A DNA stretch of 9,194 nucleotides from positions 1 through 9,194 of the forward strand of contig JAGBSQ010000027.1 in NCBI GenBank assembly GCA_017631775.1, written 5' to 3'. This document shows, piece after piece, positions 1 through 6,075 of the stretch; position 1 is the stretch's first letter; every line of letters begins with the position of its first letter. Origin of the DNA: Clostridia bacterium (GTDB taxonomy: Bacteria > Bacillota_A > Clostridia > Oscillospirales > CAG-272). Below the pieces are notes generated by a model that was not told the DNA's origin, did no database searches, and saw only the letters and a list, made by a program, of their open reading frames with translations. Made by a program: the position numbers and the translations under genes.

Positions 1-68
1 AACACAGCCGCAACAGCGGCAGAACGTCGCCACGTGCGTATATCTTTGAGCCATTCCCTTACTTGCAT
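1..68 (-). CDS. Start of an unidentified gene downstream of rlmN (5' fragment, runs off the window)
   Basis: Reading leftwards from an ATG at 68-66, the frame stays open to base 1 and gives 22 residues beginning MQVREWLKDIRTWRRSAA. A perfect GGAGG (79-75) lies 6 nt before the ATG, and the gap from the rlmN stop is 48 nt, so this is very likely the next gene of the operon. The visible N-terminus is basic (K, R, R, R) and then turns into alanine and valine residues, which could be the start of a signal peptide or first membrane segment; that is inference from very few residues. It does not resemble the N-terminus of a PP2C-type phosphatase (stp), the gene that often follows rlmN in Firmicutes. 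The product cannot be named from what is visible. Confidence 0.7.
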   Translation of the reverse strand, partial: MQVREWLKDIRTWRRSAAVAAV

Positions 69-103
69 ATTGTTCCTCCAAAAGGTTGTATGTAAAGGGA
101 ATG
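52..103 (-). other. Inverted repeat enclosing the start of the gene after rlmN
   Basis: Bases 52-60 (CATTCCCTT) and 95-103 (AAGGGAATG) are perfect 9-bp inverted copies separated by 34 nt. In the minus-strand transcript the Shine-Dalgarno site and start codon of the partial gene would lie in the loop. There is no U-tract, so it is not a terminator. A stem of this length with a loop this large is expected about once in a window of this size by chance, so any regulatory meaning is speculative. Confidence 0.3.
75..79 (-). promoter_or_regulatory. Shine-Dalgarno site of the partial gene at 68-1
   Basis: The minus strand reads GGAGG followed 6 nt later by ATG. It is the main evidence that a gene begins at 68, because only 22 codons of that gene are in the window. 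Confidence 0.75.
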
Positions 104-116
104 TTGCTAACGCTGT

Positions 117-1184
117 TTAGTTTTCTTCTTTCTTCATCGCCGCGCGACGGAGCTGTCCGCAGGAGGCGTTGATGTCGGAGCCGAGCTTGCGTCTCACCGT
201 TGCACGAATGCCCTTGGCTTCAAGCGCCTTGGCAAATGCCGCAACCGCCGCCTTGTTCGACTTTTTAAATCCCGTCTCCGCCACCTCATTTACGGGAATG
301 AGGTTGACGTGTATGGGCATGGTTTCGGTGCGCGAGCGCAGATGCGCGTTGAGCACCTTTGCCAATTTGTTGGCGTTTTCTACCGAATCGTTTTTGCCCG
401 CAATCAGGGTATATTCAAAGGAAATTTTGCGCCCTGTGTGTGCAAAGTATGCACGGCAGGTGTCAAGAAGCTCCCCTACTCCCCAACGGTTGTTGATGGG
501 CATAATGGCAGAACGCGTCTCGTCATCGGGCGCGTGAAGAGAAATCGAGAGCGTGATGGGGAGATCCTCCTCCATCAGCATCTTGATGCGGTCAACAAGT
601 CCGCAGGTCGAGAGCGAAATATGACGGTAGCCGATGTTCAGCCCTGCCTCGCAGTTGACAAGGTGCAAAAATTGAATAACGTTATCGTAGTTGTCAAGCG
701 GCTCGCCAATTCCCATCATAACAATGTTGGAAATGCGCTCGCCAAGCTCCTTTTGTGCGGCAATGACCTGACCGAGCAGCTCATCGGCTCCAAGATCGCG
801 CACGCGGCCGCCAATGGTAGAGGCGCAGAACTTGCACCCCATGCGGCAACCAACCTGCGAGGAGATGCAAATGGTGTTGCCATGCTCGTATTTCATTACA
901 ACACTCTCAACGCAGTTTCCGTCCGAAAGGCCAAACAAAAATTTGACGGTGCCGTCAATGGCGGAAACCAATTTGAGCTCTACCTCGGGCAAGTGATAGT
1001 GGAAGGATGCGCGCAATTTTTCTTGCAGTTTTTTGCCTATGTTGGTCATATCATCGGGCGAGATGCCGCGATGGAGCTGTTCAAAAATCTGCTTTGCACG
1101 GTATTTGGCCTCACCGTTCTCAACCATCCAAGCTTCAAGCTCTATAATACTTTGTGCGAGCAGTGCGGGTTTTTGTTCGTTCAT
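117..1184 (-). CDS. rlmN: 23S rRNA (A2503-C2)/tRNA (A37-C2) methyltransferase RlmN, radical SAM
   Basis: RlmN adds a methyl group to C2 of A2503 in 23S rRNA and of A37 in some tRNAs, using a [4Fe-4S] cluster and two SAM molecules. The 355-residue product shows the radical-SAM motif C113-x3-C117-x2-C120, the GIGEP segment at 158-162, and the two family cysteines: C342 in DINASCGQL (the carrier that is itself methylated) and C106, seven residues before the cluster, matching the resolving cysteine of E. coli RlmN. The C342/C106 pair and overall length fit RlmN and make a complete enzyme likely; Cfr is a less likely alternative. The frame extends 18 codons further upstream, to 1238, but that would overlap rsmB. 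The ATG at 1184 has AGGAG 7 nt before it, so it is preferred. It lies 43 nt after the rsmB stop. Confidence 0.97.
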   Translation of the reverse strand: MNEQKPALLAQSIIELEAWMVENGEAKYRAKQIFEQLHRGISPDDMTNIGKKLQEKLRASFHYHLPEVELKLVSAIDGTVKFLFGLSDGNCVESVVMKYEHGNTICISSQVGCRMGCKFCASTIGGRVRDLGADELLGQVIAAQKELGERISNIVMMGIGEPLDNYDNVIQFLHLVNCEAGLNIGYRHISLSTCGLVDRIKMLMEEDLPITLSISLHAPDDETRSAIMPINNRWGVGELLDTCRAYFAHTGRKISFEYTLIAGKNDSVENANKLAKVLNAHLRSRTETMPIHVNLIPVNEVAETGFKKSNKAAVAAFAKALEAKGIRATVRRKLGSDINASCGQLRRAAMKKEEN

Positions 1185-1191
1185 TGTGCGT

Positions 1192-1196
1192 CTCCT
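1192..1196 (-). promoter_or_regulatory. Shine-Dalgarno site that sets the rlmN start
   Basis: The minus strand reads AAAGGAG, 7 nt, then ATG at 1184. The upstream in-frame ATG at 1238 overlaps the last codons of rsmB and has only a weak purine stretch before it, so this site decides the start. Confidence 0.85.
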
Positions 1197-1227
1197 TTCT
1201 GTATTGTGTCCAAAAATTTGGGGAATA

Positions 1228-2514
1228 TCAATTTTCATTTACACGCTCAAGCACGGCATAAAAGAAGCCGTCGGTTCCGTCGGTGTCGGGATAGAGCGTG
1301 CGCTGTTCGTTGAGTTTAAAACAGTTGTTTTGAGCGAGGAAACGCGCTACGTTCTCCTCATTCTCTTGGGGCAAAAGCGTGCAGGTGGAATAGACCAGCT
1401 TGCCACCGATTTTGACGTATTGCGATGCGCTTTTGAGAATGGCAAGCTGAATATCGGGCAAAGCCGCACTTGCGGCAGGGTCTTTGTAGCGCAATTCAGG
1501 CTTTTTGGCAAAGACGCCAAAACCCGAGCAGGGTACGTCGCAAAGCACGCGGTCGAATGTGCCGAGCCACTCTTGGTTTGTGTTGCGCGCGTCGCGCTCT
1601 TCGGTTTGTAAAATGGAAATGCCAAGTCTTGCGGCTCCGCTCTCAACCAAAGAAAGTTTATTTTTATGCAGATCGCAGGAAATGACCTCTCCGCGGTTTT
1701 GCATATCGATTGCCGCGCCAAAGGATTTTGAGCCGGGGCAAGCGCAGGCATCCAGCACGCGCATTCCTTCTTGTGCATCCAATGCCTTGACACAAAGCTG
1801 CGAGGCTTCATCTTGCACGAAGAAGAGGCCGTCGTCAAAACCGTAAAGCTCGGTTACAGGAGATTTATCGCAAACGTGAATACCAACGTCGCTCTCGTTT
1901 GTGGGAAGCGCGCGAATGCCCTGCTCTCCTATTTTTGCAATCAGCTCCTCGCGAGAGATGCGCAAGGTGTTGGTGCGCAAAGTCAGGTCGGGATGCTCGC
2001 CAAAGGCGGCAAACAATTCTTCGGTGCGAACAAGTCCAAATGCGGCAACAAAGCACTCGCAAAGACCTTCGCAAAAAGAATATTTTACAGACAAATAGCG
2101 AATAGGATCCTCATTCTTCTCGGGAATGGGAATTTCTTTTCCGCTTCGAATAAACGCGCGCAGAATGGCATTGACAAATCCACGGCTGCGCTTGGGTGCC
2201 ATATTCACCGTTTCGTTTACGGCGGCGTGGTCGGTCACGCGGTCAAGATAGGCAAGCTGATAAATTCCAAGGCGCAAAAGCGTGCGCACGTCGGGGGAGA
2301 TATCCTCGCCCTTTCTATCACAAAGACTGTCGATGACGGCATCGAGTGTGATCTGGCGCTCAATAACGCCATAAACAAGTGCGGTCAACAGTCCTCTGTC
2401 GGGGGACGTCAGGTCAGAACGCTTGATGGCGGTATCAAGTGCAATATTGGAATATTGCTCTGCCGACGAACAGCGCACCAAAACGTCGTATGCAATTTTA
2501 CGAGGGTCGCTCAT
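1228..2514 (-). CDS. rsmB: 16S rRNA (cytosine-967-C5)-methyltransferase RsmB
   Basis: RsmB methylates C967 of 16S rRNA using SAM. The 428-residue protein has a helical NusB-like N-terminal RNA-binding domain (about residues 1-140, with the RGLLTALVYGV and VNAILRA segments) followed by a Rossmann-type methyltransferase domain. Visible motifs are the SAM-binding loop VLDACACPGSKS (253-264), acidic D281, D308, the DVPCSG box (326-331) with C329, and STCT with C378. The two cysteines are the nucleophile and release pair of the m5C methyltransferases. The C-terminal DGFFYAVLERV (415-425) is typical of the family. The SAM loop is ACPGSKS where AAPGGKT is common. The start at 2514 has GGAG 7 nt upstream. 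The gap to the preceding hypothetical gene is 32 nt. Confidence 0.96.
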   Translation of the reverse strand: MSDPRKIAYDVLVRCSSAEQYSNIALDTAIKRSDLTSPDRGLLTALVYGVIERQITLDAVIDSLCDRKGEDISPDVRTLLRLGIYQLAYLDRVTDHAAVNETVNMAPKRSRGFVNAILRAFIRSGKEIPIPEKNEDPIRYLSVKYSFCEGLCECFVAAFGLVRTEELFAAFGEHPDLTLRTNTLRISREELIAKIGEQGIRALPTNESDVGIHVCDKSPVTELYGFDDGLFFVQDEASQLCVKALDAQEGMRVLDACACPGSKSFGAAIDMQNRGEVISCDLHKNKLSLVESGAARLGISILQTEERDARNTNQEWLGTFDRVLCDVPCSGFGVFAKKPELRYKDPAASAALPDIQLAILKSASQYVKIGGKLVYSTCTLLPQENEENVARFLAQNNCFKLNEQRTLYPDTDGTDGFFYAVLERVNEN

Positions 2515-2546
2515 ACGTCGGCTCCTTTCTTTTTTGTGTGAAAATC

Positions 2547-3248
2547 TTATTTGTTTTTGAGCATTTTGCGCTCGACGCGCGAAAGCTTATAGTCTACCCA
2601 TTCCGATGCATCGTCATAGAGACAAAGTGTGCCATAGGGGCGTTCTTCGTAATTGAGGTCACCCATATAATAAATGTCGGCAAACACGTAGAGCATATCG
2701 GGCGTGACTTCTACGTTATCGAAAACAAAGCGGTAATAGGTGTAAAGCGAGGTTTCGGTGCGAATGGCAGCGGTGGGATAGTAACGCTCCATTGCCAAAT
2801 TCTCCGTGTTTTCGTTATCCCCTTGGTTGTCGGGGGTGAGGTCCTTGGTGGTTACAAGCGTGAGGTCAAACAGCTCCTCGCTCTTGTCGGGAATTGCACC
2901 AAGACCGTAATCTCTTGCCAAATGCTCAATGGTGCTGTTGTTGTAACGGAACACTAGTTGCACCTGCCGGGCGTCGGGAATGAACACGTATTGTGTGATG
3001 GAAAAATAACCTCTGTTATACTCGGCAAGTGTGATGGTATCTTGCATTTGATATTGCAAAACAAGGTTTTTTCCCTTCTCTTCATAGGCCTCGTAAAGGG
3101 CATCGTTCCCCATCAAGTATTTGACCTCTTTGGGGTCACCCGAGGAGAACACGCGCCACAAAAGAATGCCGCAAATGATGCAAAGCAGGAGTGAAATACT
3201 CCATTTAACAACGCGCCAAAAAACGCGCATGTTATGTCCTTGTGCCAT
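2547..3248 (-). CDS. Hypothetical single-pass membrane-anchored protein
   Basis: I do not recognise this 233-residue protein. A short basic N-terminus (R8, R12, K15) is followed by one hydrophobic segment, about residues 16-31 (SISLLLCIICGILLW). The remainder is soluble and rich in aromatic and beta-prone stretches (for example YFSITQYVFIPDARQVQLVF at 81-100 and LYTYYRFVFDNVEVTPDMLY at 168-187), with an acidic, asparagine-rich linker at about 138-150. By the positive-inside rule the large C-terminal part should be outside the cytoplasm, as a signal-anchored extracellular domain. No lipobox or catalytic motif is apparent. The ATG at 3248 follows AAGGAGG with 5 nt spacing; an internal ATG at codon 7 is less well placed. 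It sits 12 nt after the kinase gene and 32 nt before rsmB, so it is co-transcribed with both. The position does not reveal a function. Confidence 0.85.
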   Translation of the reverse strand: MAQGHNMRVFWRVVKWSISLLLCIICGILLWRVFSSGDPKEVKYLMGNDALYEAYEEKGKNLVLQYQMQDTITLAEYNRGYFSITQYVFIPDARQVQLVFRYNNSTIEHLARDYGLGAIPDKSEELFDLTLVTTKDLTPDNQGDNENTENLAMERYYPTAAIRTETSLYTYYRFVFDNVEVTPDMLYVFADIYYMGDLNYEERPYGTLCLYDDASEWVDYKLSRVERKMLKNK

Positions 3249-3260
3249 AGTCTCCTCCTT

Positions 3261-4136
3261 TTAGTTTTGCAAAAGCGCGCCAAGATGCGCTTCAAGCGCC
3301 ACGCCCATTCTCACAGGGGTATCGATTTTTGCCGACTCGGTAATCAGCAGAACGATAAAGTCTGCCGCGCGTGTGCAAGCGACCTCAAAGCTATCGCCTT
3401 GCAAAAGGGCGCCAAGCAGAACAGATGCAAAAATATCACCCGTGCCGGGATAGGAAATATCCTGACACATGCGCTTGACCCAAAAGATGCGGCCGTCCTC
3501 GTCTCTGCCGGCGTTGGCAACAATGCCGCCCGCAAGGCCAATGCCCGTGATGACAATTTGCCCATGGCATACGCCGGAAAGCTTTTGGAGAAGCGAGAGA
3601 ACAAACGCCTCGGCTTCTTTTTCGGTCAGCTTTGCGGTATCGATATAGGGGGTATCTGTGAGGAAGCAAGCCTCGGTAAGGTTAGGGGTAATCACTTGAG
3701 CGTGGGTGCTCAATTCGCGAATACCGTTGGCAAGCGCCTTTGTGTATGTAGAATAAAGCACGCCGTCGTCGCCCATAACGGGGTCAACGAGAATGATGGG
3801 TGCTTTGCCGGTTTCGTCGGGTGTTTTTCCAAAATGCTCTATAAATTCGCGCACAACCGAGATCTGCTCCTCGCTGCCGAGAAATCCGGTATAAATAGAA
3901 CCGAAGGTCATCGAAAGGCGGTCGAAATGTGCCGCAATGTGTTGCATATCGTTGGTCAGGTCACGAAAATACAAATCCTCAAAGCCACCCGTGTGGCTGG
4001 AGAGGAGCGCGGTGGGAAGCGGAACGGTTTGATATCCCATAACCGAAAGGGTGGGAATGACAACCGTGAGTGCGCATCTGCCCACGCAGGAAAAATCGTG
4101 TATTGCGGCAATGCGCCGCGGCGGTAAATGTTGCAT
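3261..4136 (-). CDS. pdxK: Pyridoxal/pyridoxamine kinase, ribokinase (PfkB) fold
   Basis: The enzyme phosphorylates vitamin B6 vitamers with ATP in the PLP salvage pathway. The 291-residue protein has the family N-terminus AAIHDFSCVGRCALTVVIP (10-28) and the PTALLSSHTGGF segment (41-52), then VDPVMGD (117-123), TPNLTEA (150-156), a VITGIG strand (195-200) and the anion-hole/catalytic box GTGD (231-234) with D234 as the likely base. The length is normal. The overall pattern looks closest to the Firmicutes pyridoxamine-kinase type; choosing between pdxK and pdxY names, or the exact vitamer preference, is not possible from sequence alone. The open frame runs upstream to 4250, inside ruvX, but ATG 4136 has AAGGA 6 nt before it and gives the expected N-terminus. 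The gap to ruvX is 49 nt, the longest clean one here, and holds a small hairpin. This gene is not a usual member of the fmt-rsmB cluster. Confidence 0.92.
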   Translation of the reverse strand: MQHLPPRRIAAIHDFSCVGRCALTVVIPTLSVMGYQTVPLPTALLSSHTGGFEDLYFRDLTNDMQHIAAHFDRLSMTFGSIYTGFLGSEEQISVVREFIEHFGKTPDETGKAPIILVDPVMGDDGVLYSTYTKALANGIRELSTHAQVITPNLTEACFLTDTPYIDTAKLTEKEAEAFVLSLLQKLSGVCHGQIVITGIGLAGGIVANAGRDEDGRIFWVKRMCQDISYPGTGDIFASVLLGALLQGDSFEVACTRAADFIVLLITESAKIDTPVRMGVALEAHLGALLQN

Positions 4137-4142
4137 ATATCT

Positions 4143-4147
4143 TCCTT
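4143..4147 (-). promoter_or_regulatory. Shine-Dalgarno site that sets the kinase start
   Basis: The minus strand reads GAAGGAAGATAT then ATG at 4136, so AAGGA sits 6 nt from the start. This supports 4136 over the longer open frame that begins inside ruvX at 4250. Confidence 0.75.
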
Positions 4148-4150
4148 CTT

Positions 4151-4167
4151 TTTCGCAAAATGCGAAA
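4151..4167 (-). other. Perfect 7-bp hairpin in the ruvX-kinase gap
   Basis: The minus strand reads TTTCGCA, a 3-nt loop, then TGCGAAA. The right arm ends just upstream of the kinase Shine-Dalgarno site. There is no U-tract on either strand after the stem, so it is not an intrinsic terminator. A role in mRNA processing or stability is possible but unproven, and a stem this short could arise by chance. A weaker 5-bp stem (CTCAA/TTGAG, 4185-4197) overlaps the ruvX stop next to it. Confidence 0.4.
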
Positions 4168-4185
4168 GGATTTTGGGGTGATTTC

Positions 4186-4641
4186 TCAATTTTTGAGTCT
4201 ATCAAGGGCGTTTTGCAAAATGATTTGCGCGGAAAGTGTATCGATGACACCCTTTCTCTTTTGCCCTCTTGTGTTGGTTTCGTTGAGATAGCGCGAGGCG
4301 CTCATGGTGGTCATGCGCTCGTCAATCATGGCAACGGGAATATCCTCGAGCTGCTCGCGCAAAAGTCCCGCAAACTCGCGGCAACGCTCGGCACGAAAGC
4401 CCTCGGAACCGTCCATATTCTTTGGGAGTCCCACAACAATGGCAGAGACCTTTTGCTCGCGTGCAACCTCTACTACCTTGTCGGCTGTTTTTTGAATGCC
4501 GCCGGGACTGACGTATCCAATACCCGAGGCGAGAAAACGGCTCGTGTCCGAGACGGCAAGTCCGGTTCTTGTGTCGCCAAAGTCAACACCGAGAATGCGA
4601 CCTTTGGTTTGCTTCAGGTCTAAAATCGTTACTTCTTGCAT
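4186..4641 (-). CDS. ruvX: RuvX/YqgF, RNase H-fold nuclease (putative Holliday junction resolvase / pre-16S rRNA nuclease)
   Basis: YqgF-family proteins have a RuvC-like RNase H fold. They have been annotated as putative Holliday-junction resolvases and implicated in maturation of the 16S rRNA 5' end. The 151-residue protein carries the first strand ILGVDFGDTRTGLAVSD (16-32) with D20, then VVGLPKNMDGSEG (69-81), the DER segment (107-109) and GVIDTLSAQIILQ (131-143) with D134; these acidic residues are the expected metal ligands. About 12 residues precede the first strand, a slightly long but plausible N-terminus. The ATG at 4641 has GAGGA 7 nt upstream, and that site overlaps the end of fmt: the fmt stop is only 12 nt before the start, suggesting translational coupling. 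In many Clostridia ruvX lies elsewhere, so its place here is unusual. Confidence 0.95.
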   Translation of the reverse strand: MQEVTILDLKQTKGRILGVDFGDTRTGLAVSDTSRFLASGIGYVSPGGIQKTADKVVEVAREQKVSAIVVGLPKNMDGSEGFRAERCREFAGLLREQLEDIPVAMIDERMTTMSASRYLNETNTRGQKRKGVIDTLSAQIILQNALDRLKN

Positions 4642-4653
4642 GGCTTTATCCTC

Positions 4654-5607
4654 TTATGCATTGGGAGCGGAAAGAACATCGCCAACAGCGATCTTGCGGC
4701 CGTTGATGAAATCTGCCGCCGCCATTCTCTTTTTGCCCTCGGGGAGAACTGTGAGAATAGAGACGGAACCCGTGCCGCAGGCAACCTCAATTTTGCCGCC
4801 TGCAAGAGACAAAACCGTTCCCGCGGGAGCGAGAGTTCCCTCTCGTTTTGCCACCTCGGTGGTGGGAACCTTAAGCATTTTGCCGTCGGGCGTGTAGGTG
4901 AATGCGAGCGGAATGGGAGAGAGTCCGCGAATTTGGTTGTGAACTTCATTTGCCGACTTTGTAAAATCGATGAGGCAATCGCTCTTTTCAATTTTTGCGG
5001 CATAGGTGGCAAGGCTATCGTCTTGCTTGATGCGCGTAAGTGTTCCTGCGCGGAGTTCCTTGAGAGTAGAAAGAAGCGTATCTGCTCCACATTCGCCAAG
5101 CTTGTCGTGAATGGTCTCAAAGTTATCGTCCTCTTCGATGGTGACCTTACCAACAAGGAGCATGTCTCCCGTATCGAGACCGACGTCCATCATCATGGTG
5201 GTAATGCCGGTTTCAGGTTGTCCCTCCATAATGGCGCGCTGCATGGGCGCCGCTCCGCGATAGGCGGGCAGAAGAGAGCCGTGCACGTTGATGCAACCGT
5301 ACTTGGGAAAATCCAGAACGTTTGCCGGCAAAATTTTGCCGTACGCCACAACAATAATGAGATCGGGCGCGAGCTCGGAAAGCAGATTTGCAAACTCCTC
5401 ACCGCGCAAGGTGTTGGGTTGGTAAACCGGAATTCCCTTCTCGGTCGCGTACACCTTTACGGGGGGCGGTGTCAGCGTGTATCCGCGTCCCTTAGGCTTG
5501 TCGGGTTGGGTAACGACACCAATGACGTTCTCGCCTGCTTCTACAAGAGCGCGCAGAGAGAACAGTGCAAAATCGGGCGTGCCCATAAACAGAATTTTCA
5601 TGCTCAT
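4654..5607 (-). CDS. fmt: Methionyl-tRNA formyltransferase
   Basis: Fmt transfers a formyl group from 10-formyl-tetrahydrofolate to Met-tRNA(fMet), making the initiator used for translation. The 317-residue protein has MGTPDFA (8-14), VVTQPDKPKGRG (31-42), the catalytic stretch INVHGSLLPAYRGAAPMQR (106-124) with N107 and H109, and MDVGLDTGDML (140-150) with D145. These match N106, H108 and D144 of the E. coli enzyme with an offset of one. The C-terminal tRNA-binding OB-like domain starts near residue 208 and ends with ADFINGRKIAVGDVL. The length is normal. The start ATG at 5607 overlaps the def stop in an ATGA arrangement; a second Met at codon 3 is an alternative start that would abolish the overlap. 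Confidence 0.98.
   Translation of the reverse strand: MSMKILFMGTPDFALFSLRALVEAGENVIGVVTQPDKPKGRGYTLTPPPVKVYATEKGIPVYQPNTLRGEEFANLLSELAPDLIIVVAYGKILPANVLDFPKYGCINVHGSLLPAYRGAAPMQRAIMEGQPETGITTMMMDVGLDTGDMLLVGKVTIEEDDNFETIHDKLGECGADTLLSTLKELRAGTLTRIKQDDSLATYAAKIEKSDCLIDFTKSANEVHNQIRGLSPIPLAFTYTPDGKMLKVPTTEVAKREGTLAPAGTVLSLAGGKIEVACGTGSVSILTVLPEGKKRMAAADFINGRKIAVGDVLSAPNA
5604..5607 (-). other. def-fmt ATGA stop/start overlap
   Basis: The minus strand reads ATGA: the def stop TGA (5606-5604) shares bases with the fmt start ATG (5607-5605). Such overlaps usually couple translation of the second gene to the first. Here it links the enzyme that formylates the initiator with the one that removes the formyl group. 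Confidence 0.8.
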
Positions 5608-6059
5608 TCTTCCAATTCCTCAATCATGCAATCAATAAAGAGCTTGCCGTCGAGATGGTCGATCTCGTGGCAGAATGCGCGAGCGAGAAGGTCACTGCCG
5701 CTCACCTCATATTCTTCGCCGTTGCGGTTGAAGGCGCGTACCGTGACGTGCTTGGGGCGCTTGGTAATGCCCCAACGGCCGGGAATAGAAAGACAGCCTT
5801 CTTGTTCTTGTTGTTCACCTGCATATGCTACAATACGAGGATTGATGAGCTCATACAGTTGTCCCTCTTCTACCTCAACGATGGCAATGCGACGAAGCAC
5901 GCCTACTTGGGGTGCGGCAAGACCGACACCGTCGGCCGCGTGCATGGTTTCGATCATATCATCGAGGAGTGTGATGATGCGAGGGGTGATTTTTTCAACG
6001 GGACGGCAAACCTTGCGGAGTGTTTCGTCGCCGTGCTTTACAATTTTGAGTTTTGCCAT
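5604..6059 (-). CDS. def: Peptide deformylase
   Basis: This metalloenzyme removes the formyl group from the N-terminal methionine of nascent proteins at the ribosome exit. The 151-residue product contains all three family motifs: GVGLAAPQ (44-51), EGCLS (87-91) with metal ligand C89, and HEIDH (131-135) with ligands H131 and H135 and catalytic E132, followed by LDG. The residue before H131 is cysteine (C130), where glutamine is frequent. The protein is compact and lacks the longer C-terminal helix of some deformylases, but the active site is complete. The ATG at 6059 has GAGGA 7 nt upstream, and the gap from priA is 16 nt. Confidence 0.98.
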   Translation of the reverse strand: MAKLKIVKHGDETLRKVCRPVEKITPRIITLLDDMIETMHAADGVGLAAPQVGVLRRIAIVEVEEGQLYELINPRIVAYAGEQQEQEGCLSIPGRWGITKRPKHVTVRAFNRNGEEYEVSGSDLLARAFCHEIDHLDGKLFIDCMIEELEE

Positions 6060-6075
6060 AATAGTTTCCTCACTT

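Noticed and set aside
1198..1227. Possible promoter or hairpin in the rsmB-rlmN gap (CCAAATTTTTGG)
   Set aside because: The stem is only 4-5 bp with a minimal loop, and no correctly spaced -35/-10 pair is visible.
1185..1238. N-terminal extension of rlmN to the ATG at 1238
   Set aside because: It overlaps the rsmB stop, lacks a good Shine-Dalgarno site and adds residues not typical of RlmN, whereas ATG 1184 has a strong site at ideal spacing.
309..1313. Plus-strand open frame (334 codons) opposite rlmN
   Set aside because: Codon-aligned antisense of rlmN; same explanation by missing TTA/CTA/TCA codons.
3234..4127. Plus-strand open frame (297 codons) opposite the B6 kinase
   Set aside because: Codon-aligned antisense of a gene with complete PfkB-kinase motifs; an artefact of codon use.
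4137..4250. N-terminal extension of the B6 kinase to the ATG at 4250
   Set aside because: It runs into ruvX and adds residues outside the family pattern. ATG 4136 has its own ribosome-binding site and gives the normal N-terminus.
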